Source of the DNA: Micavibrio sp. UBA2020
Lineage (GTDB): Bacteria > Pseudomonadota > Alphaproteobacteria > Micavibrionales > UBA2020
Direction of reading: 5' to 3'
NCBI GenBank assembly: GCA_002334985.1
Contig: DDBY01000023.1
Location: 961-10,133, forward strand
Length of the DNA: 9,173 nt
The number at the start of each line of letters is the position of its first letter. Within the stretch, counting starts at the first letter, position 1. The notes under the pieces were generated by a model. The model was not told the DNA's origin. It worked only from the letters and a program-made list of their open reading frames with translations, and did no database searches. Position numbers and translations under genes: made by a program. Below, in pieces: positions 6,122 to 9,173 of the stretch.

Positions 6122-7342
6122 ATGACCCGCAAAATCATAGACACGCCCCTTTCGCGCCGCTTGCTGTTGCAAGGTCTTTGCGGTGCGGCCTGTTTGCCCA
6201 TGATGGGCGGCATGCGCCTGTCGTTTGCCGCCGCACCCGGCGATGCGCGTTTCGTTTTTATCATTTTGCGCGGGGCGATGGACGGGCTGGCCGCGGCCGT
6301 GCCTTATGGCGACCGTTATTACGCGCAGGCACGCGGCGGGATGGCCTTGCCCGCCGCTGCCCTTACGCGGCTTGACGATTTTTATGCCCTGCACAAAAGC
6401 TTTGAATCCTTTGCCGCGCTTTATCAGGCGGGCGAAGGGGCCATTGTGCATGCGGTGGCGACGCCGTACCGCGAACGTTCGCACTTTGATGCACAAAACG
6501 TGCTGGAATGCGGGGCGGAGCGGCCGAACGGCGCGCGCGATGGCTGGCTGAACCGCGCGCTGGGTGTCATGCAGCCCGCGACAGACACACCGGGGCTGGC
6601 CGTCGGCCAGACCATCCCGCTTGCGCTGCAGGGCGGCGTCGCCGTTGGCAGCTGGAGCCCGTCGGGCGATGGCCTGCCCGCCGATGCGCTTTTGATTGCG
6701 CTCGAAGGGATGTATAGCGGCGATGCCGCGTTTGAAACCGCACTGTCGCAAGCTGTCGGCCTGCACGATATTGCGGACGACGGCGGCATGGGCATGGGTA
6801 AAAAGCGCGGTGGCGGCGGACGTGGCCGCGAAGCGATGGAAACGACGCTGGCCGCCGTGGGCAAAATTCTTTCCGCACCGAACGGCCCGCGCATCGCCAC
6901 GATTGAAATCGGCGGCTGGGATACGCATGCGCAGCAAGGGTTGGAGCAAGGCGCGCTCGCCAATAACTTTGCCGCGCTTGACGGCGCCTTCGGCGCACTT
7001 AAAAAATCCATGGGCGCGCTGTGGGGGCAAACGGTTGTGCTGGCCGCCACAGAATTCGGCCGCACCGTCGCGGGCAACGGCACGGGCGGCACCGACCACG
7101 GCACGGCGTCCTGCGCCTTCATCGCGGGCGGCGGGGTGAAAGGCGGCAAGGTTTACGGCGCATGGCCGGGGCTTGATAAAACGCAGCTGTATCAAGGACG
7201 CGATTTGCGCCCGACCACAGACCTCAGGCAGGTAGCCAAGGCTGTTCTGACGCGTCATATCGGCCTTGGTGCGGGCGACGTGGAGCGGCATATCTTTGCG
7301 AACAGCACGAACCTGCGCGCGATGGACGAGCTTTTCGTCTAA
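6122..7342 (+). CDS. DUF1501 family protein with Tat signal
   Basis: 406 residues when started at 6122. GGAGG (6107-6111) lies 10 bases upstream and the product then begins with a twin-arginine signal: SRRLLLQG (residues 11-18), a hydrophobic stretch, and a likely cleavage site near the Ala triplet at 36-38. An upstream ATG at 6080 would bury the signal. The mature part belongs to DUF1501 (PF07394), a relative of the alkaline phosphatase/sulfatase fold. Signature stretches are FVFIILRGAMDGL (44-56), RSHFDAQ (119-125), EIGGWDTHAQQG (262-273), TEFGRT (310-315) and GTDHG (323-327); Asp and His in these are plausible metal ligands. Tat export implies folding, perhaps with metal, before export to the periplasm. 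Residues 221-236 form a Gly-rich basic insert. The gene is coupled to DUF1800; activity is unknown. It converges on the ogt-like gene with 8 bases between. Confidence 0.9.
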   Translation: MTRKIIDTPLSRRLLLQGLCGAACLPMMGGMRLSFAAAPGDARFVFIILRGAMDGLAAAVPYGDRYYAQARGGMALPAAALTRLDDFYALHKSFESFAALYQAGEGAIVHAVATPYRERSHFDAQNVLECGAERPNGARDGWLNRALGVMQPATDTPGLAVGQTIPLALQGGVAVGSWSPSGDGLPADALLIALEGMYSGDAAFETALSQAVGLHDIADDGGMGMGKKRGGGGRGREAMETTLAAVGKILSAPNGPRIATIEIGGWDTHAQQGLEQGALANNFAALDGAFGALKKSMGALWGQTVVLAATEFGRTVAGNGTGGTDHGTASCAFIAGGGVKGGKVYGAWPGLDKTQLYQGRDLRPTTDLRQVAKAVLTRHIGLGAGDVERHIFANSTNLRAMDELFV

Positions 7343-7350
7343 ACCGGATA

Positions 7351-7905
7351 TCAGGCGTAGGCAGGAACGCCTTCGGCCTTGAGCAGCGCTTTTTTCATCG
7401 CAGGGCCCCAGCCGTAGCTGATTTTATTGCCCGATGTATTCACGACGCGGTGGCAGGGCACGATAATCGACAAAGTGTTTTTGCCAACGGCGGAGCCGAC
7501 AGCGCGCACCGCCGCGGGGAGGCCGACTTTACGCGCGATATCGGCATAGGTGACGACGGCGCCGGATTTGATTTTCAAAAGCTCTTTCCAGACTTTTATC
7601 TGGAATGCCGTGCCGTACAAAACCAGCGGTACGGACAAATCGCCTGCGCGCTGCGGCCAGCCTTTTTTCCACGCTGCTGCCAGTTCGCGCGCGGGCTTGG
7701 CGGTGATTTTGGCGTCTTCAATCAAATTTGCACCCGGCCAGTTTTTGGCGAGGTCTTTTTCACCGCAGTTGATGCCAATCCAGCAAACCCCTTCGGACGA
7801 CAGCGCGACCAGCATTTTACCCAGCGCAAAATCATGCAGCCCCCAGACGAGCGTGAGCCCCTTGCCGCGCGCGGCGCGGGTCGTGGTATGCGTGATGACT
7901 TTCAT
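7351..7905 (-). CDS. Methylated-DNA-[protein]-cysteine S-methyltransferase (O6-methylguanine repair)
   Basis: 184 residues. It removes alkyl groups from O6-alkylguanine by transferring them irreversibly to its own cysteine. The N-terminal half (about 15-90) resembles the divergent ribonuclease-H-like domain of Ogt/AdaB proteins. The C-terminal half is the active domain: FQIKVWKEL (101-109), TYADIARKVG (119-128), RAVGSAVGKN (134-143) and the active site PCHRV (150-154) with the acceptor Cys151. After it, KISYGWG differs from the common SGYRWG by one residue missing and Arg replaced by Gly, more like the human enzyme's loop; Tyr164 may take the role of the conserved Tyr. AGGA precedes the start by 7 bases. 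There is no AraC-type Ada domain, so it is ogt-like rather than full Ada. It diverges from nth, another repair gene, across 57 bases. Confidence 0.92.
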   Translation of the reverse strand: MKVITHTTTRAARGKGLTLVWGLHDFALGKMLVALSSEGVCWIGINCGEKDLAKNWPGANLIEDAKITAKPARELAAAWKKGWPQRAGDLSVPLVLYGTAFQIKVWKELLKIKSGAVVTYADIARKVGLPAAVRAVGSAVGKNTLSIIVPCHRVVNTSGNKISYGWGPAMKKALLKAEGVPAYA

Positions 7906-7926
7906 GGGCGTTTCCTTTTGGGTATC

Positions 7927-7955
7927 TTGTGATTTTGTAGCCTGCCGTGTAAAAA
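7927..7955 (+). promoter_or_regulatory. Candidate promoter placing the nth transcript start at its ATG
   Basis: TTGTGA (7927-7932) and TAAAAA (7950-7955) each match the sigma-70 consensus at 4 of 6 positions, with a 17-base spacer. The predicted start falls at about 7962-7963, on the nth ATG, and no Shine-Dalgarno precedes that ATG, so a leaderless mRNA is possible. Weak matches, judged by eye. GTGTA (7947-7951) and TACAC (7958-7962) also form a small inverted repeat here. Confidence 0.25.
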
Positions 7956-7962
7956 TCTACAC

Positions 7963-8595
7963 ATGAAAAAAGATAAAATCGAACAGTTTTTCGCCCGTCT
8001 GCAGGCGCAAAATCCGGAACCGAAGGGGGAGCTGAATTACACCAACCCCTATACCCTGCTGGTCGCCGTCACGCTGTCGGCGCAGGCGACGGATACGGGC
8101 GTCAACCGCGCGACGGAAAAGCTGTTCAAAATCGTCAAAACGCCGCAGGATATGCTGAAGCTGGGCGAGGACGGGCTTAAAAAACACATCAAAACCATCG
8201 GGCTATTCAACGCCAAGGCCAAGAACGTGATTGCCGCCGCCGAAATGCTGGTGCGCGATTATGGCGGCCGCGTGCCCGAAACGCGCGAAGAGCTGGTCAA
8301 GCTGCCCGGCTGCGGCCGCAAAACGGCGAATGTGGTTTTGAATATCGCTTTCGGCCAGCCGACGATTGCGGTTGATACGCATCTGTTCCGCCTTGGCAAC
8401 CGCACAGGCCTCGCCCCCGGCAAAACGCCGGAGGAGGTCGAACAGAAACTGCTGAAGGCCGTGCCGGACAAATACCTGCGCCATGCGCACCACTGGCTGA
8501 TTTTGCACGGGCGTTATGTGTGCAAGGCGCGCAACCCCGATTGCGCAAACTGCGTCGTGCGCGACCTTTGCGCGTTCAAAGGAAAAACCGCCTGA
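7963..8595 (+). CDS. nth: Endonuclease III (DNA glycosylase/AP lyase)
   Basis: 210 residues, almost exactly the E. coli length of 211. It excises oxidised pyrimidines and cleaves the resulting abasic site in base excision repair. The helix-hairpin-helix LPGCGRKTANVVL (114-126) carries the catalytic Lys120, followed by TIAVDTH (134-140) with the catalytic Asp138; both positions match the E. coli numbering. The C-terminal 4Fe-4S loop has Cys187, 194, 197 and 203 with the canonical C-x6-C-x2-C-x5-C spacing. All key residues are present, so it should be active. The start fits the family, but no Shine-Dalgarno is seen upstream. It diverges from the ogt-like gene and converges on the lipoprotein gene, with 10 bases between the coding sequences. 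Nearby dapB is a common neighbour of nth in alphaproteobacteria. Confidence 0.97.
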   Translation: MKKDKIEQFFARLQAQNPEPKGELNYTNPYTLLVAVTLSAQATDTGVNRATEKLFKIVKTPQDMLKLGEDGLKKHIKTIGLFNAKAKNVIAAAEMLVRDYGGRVPETREELVKLPGCGRKTANVVLNIAFGQPTIAVDTHLFRLGNRTGLAPGKTPEEVEQKLLKAVPDKYLRHAHHWLILHGRYVCKARNPDCANCVVRDLCAFKGKTA

Positions 8596-8605
8596 GAAGT
8601 TGAAT

Positions 8606-9163
8606 TTAAGCCCGCGAAGGCGCGGCGCCGCTGCTGACCAGCGTGCGCAGGCAGCGCGACTGGTTTTTCTGGGTGGCCGGTTTATTGGCGATGGGGCCGC
8701 CGATTTTCAGCTCTTCGCCGCTGCGGAAATCGACATAGCTGACGTCAAAACCGCTCTGGCGGGCTTCGTCTTTGTAGAAATAGACATCGACGACGCAGCC
8801 ATCGGTGCGGTATTGCCAGATACGCGCCGCCGCGTCACGGCGCACCATCGAAGGCTTGCCGAACAGGAAGCTGATTTCACGCTCCGTCAGTTTCATCAGC
8901 GCTTCGGGGTCGCCGGAGATGTATTTCTGTGCGCGGTTGATATAGCCGCGGGCGGGACGATAATCGTCATTGGCAGCGGCGGCAAGGCGGCTGTCGGGGA
9001 AAAGCGCCTGACGGAACAGCGCGGGCGCTTCGGCGCTGCCATAGGCCGTTGCGCTTTCATAAGTCTTGCAGCTGCCGACCAGCAAAACAGCCAGCGGCAG
9101 CATGGCCAGACCCAGCCGCGCCAGACGGCGGGCATTGCGGCGCAGGTGCGCATAGAACAGCAT
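8606..9163 (-). CDS. Predicted lipoprotein with BamE-like domain, start uncertain
   Basis: 185 residues from the ATG at 9163. The frame is open to the right edge, so the true start could lie outside the window. The N-terminus has an Arg-rich n-region (R8, R9, R12, R13, R16), a hydrophobic core (17-29) and a LVGSC lipobox-like end with Cys32; the Gly at -2 is slightly off consensus, so lipidation is likely rather than certain. The region at about 88-150 has LTEREISFLFGKP followed by RIWQYRTDGCVVDVYFY, the pattern of the small alpha/beta domain in BamE/SmpA-like lipoproteins, with 'WQY' and a hydrophobic beta pair. Cys123 and Cys171 may form a disulfide. BamE assists outer-membrane protein assembly; this is a divergent relative at best and its role is inferred. 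It converges on nth. Confidence 0.7.
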   Translation of the reverse strand: MLFYAHLRRNARRLARLGLAMLPLAVLLVGSCKTYESATAYGSAEAPALFRQALFPDSRLAAAANDDYRPARGYINRAQKYISGDPEALMKLTEREISFLFGKPSMVRRDAAARIWQYRTDGCVVDVYFYKDEARQSGFDVSYVDFRSGEELKIGGPIANKPATQKNQSRCLRTLVSSGAAPSRA

Positions 9164-9173
9164 GAAGGCGGAA

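Noticed and set aside
5978..7291. Minus-strand open frame of 437 codons opposite DUF1800/DUF1501
   Set aside because: Composition is typical of an antisense shadow and no family motif is seen. The plus-strand genes have firm family signatures.
7353..7372. Inverted repeat AGGCGT/ACGCCT at the end of the ogt-like gene as a bidirectional terminator
   Set aside because: Six-bp stem inside coding sequence with no T tract on either side.

Overview
This is alphaproteobacterial chromosomal DNA carrying housekeeping genes. It holds ten protein-coding genes, tightly packed, with no intergenic gap above about 130 bases. I see no RNA genes, insertion sequences, CRISPR arrays or phage genes. RsmI, a short LppC/LpoA-type lipoprotein without a TPR domain, DnaJ, DapB, endonuclease III and a BamE-like lipoprotein together suggest an alphaproteobacterium.

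The window has two compositional halves. The left part (1 to about 2460) has the truncated minus-strand rsmI, a divergent penicillin-binding-protein activator lipoprotein, and the first two thirds of dnaJ. It is rich in GC (about 65-70% in the few 60-base lines I counted by hand) and strongly favours GCC, TTC and AAG codons. The right part (about 2460 to the end) has the last third of dnaJ, a small membrane protein, a His-rich exported protein, dapB, a DUF1800-DUF1501 pair, a methylguanine methyltransferase, nth and a lipoprotein. It is lower in GC (about 53-57% in the lines counted) and uses many TTT, AAA, CTT and GCG codons. The switch happens inside the dnaJ reading frame, at a highly conserved motif. 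Gene content agrees: dapB and nth near a dnaJ 3' end is a familiar alphaproteobacterial neighbourhood, but dnaK, the usual upstream partner, is missing and rsmI/lppC stand there instead. The contig may join two genomes, either by misassembly or by real recombination. This is the most important thing to check.

Functionally, the left side covers ribosome decoding-site methylation (RsmI), peptidoglycan synthase activation (LppC) and protein folding (DnaJ). On the right, the His-rich secreted protein and dapB look co-transcribed. DUF1800 and DUF1501 form a translationally coupled pair of unknown function whose second member carries a Tat signal, with a hairpin over the Shine-Dalgarno of the first. 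Two DNA repair genes, ogt-like (alkyl reversal) and nth (base excision), diverge from a 57-base spacer. Three convergent gene pairs nearly touch (gaps of 0, 8 and 10 bases).
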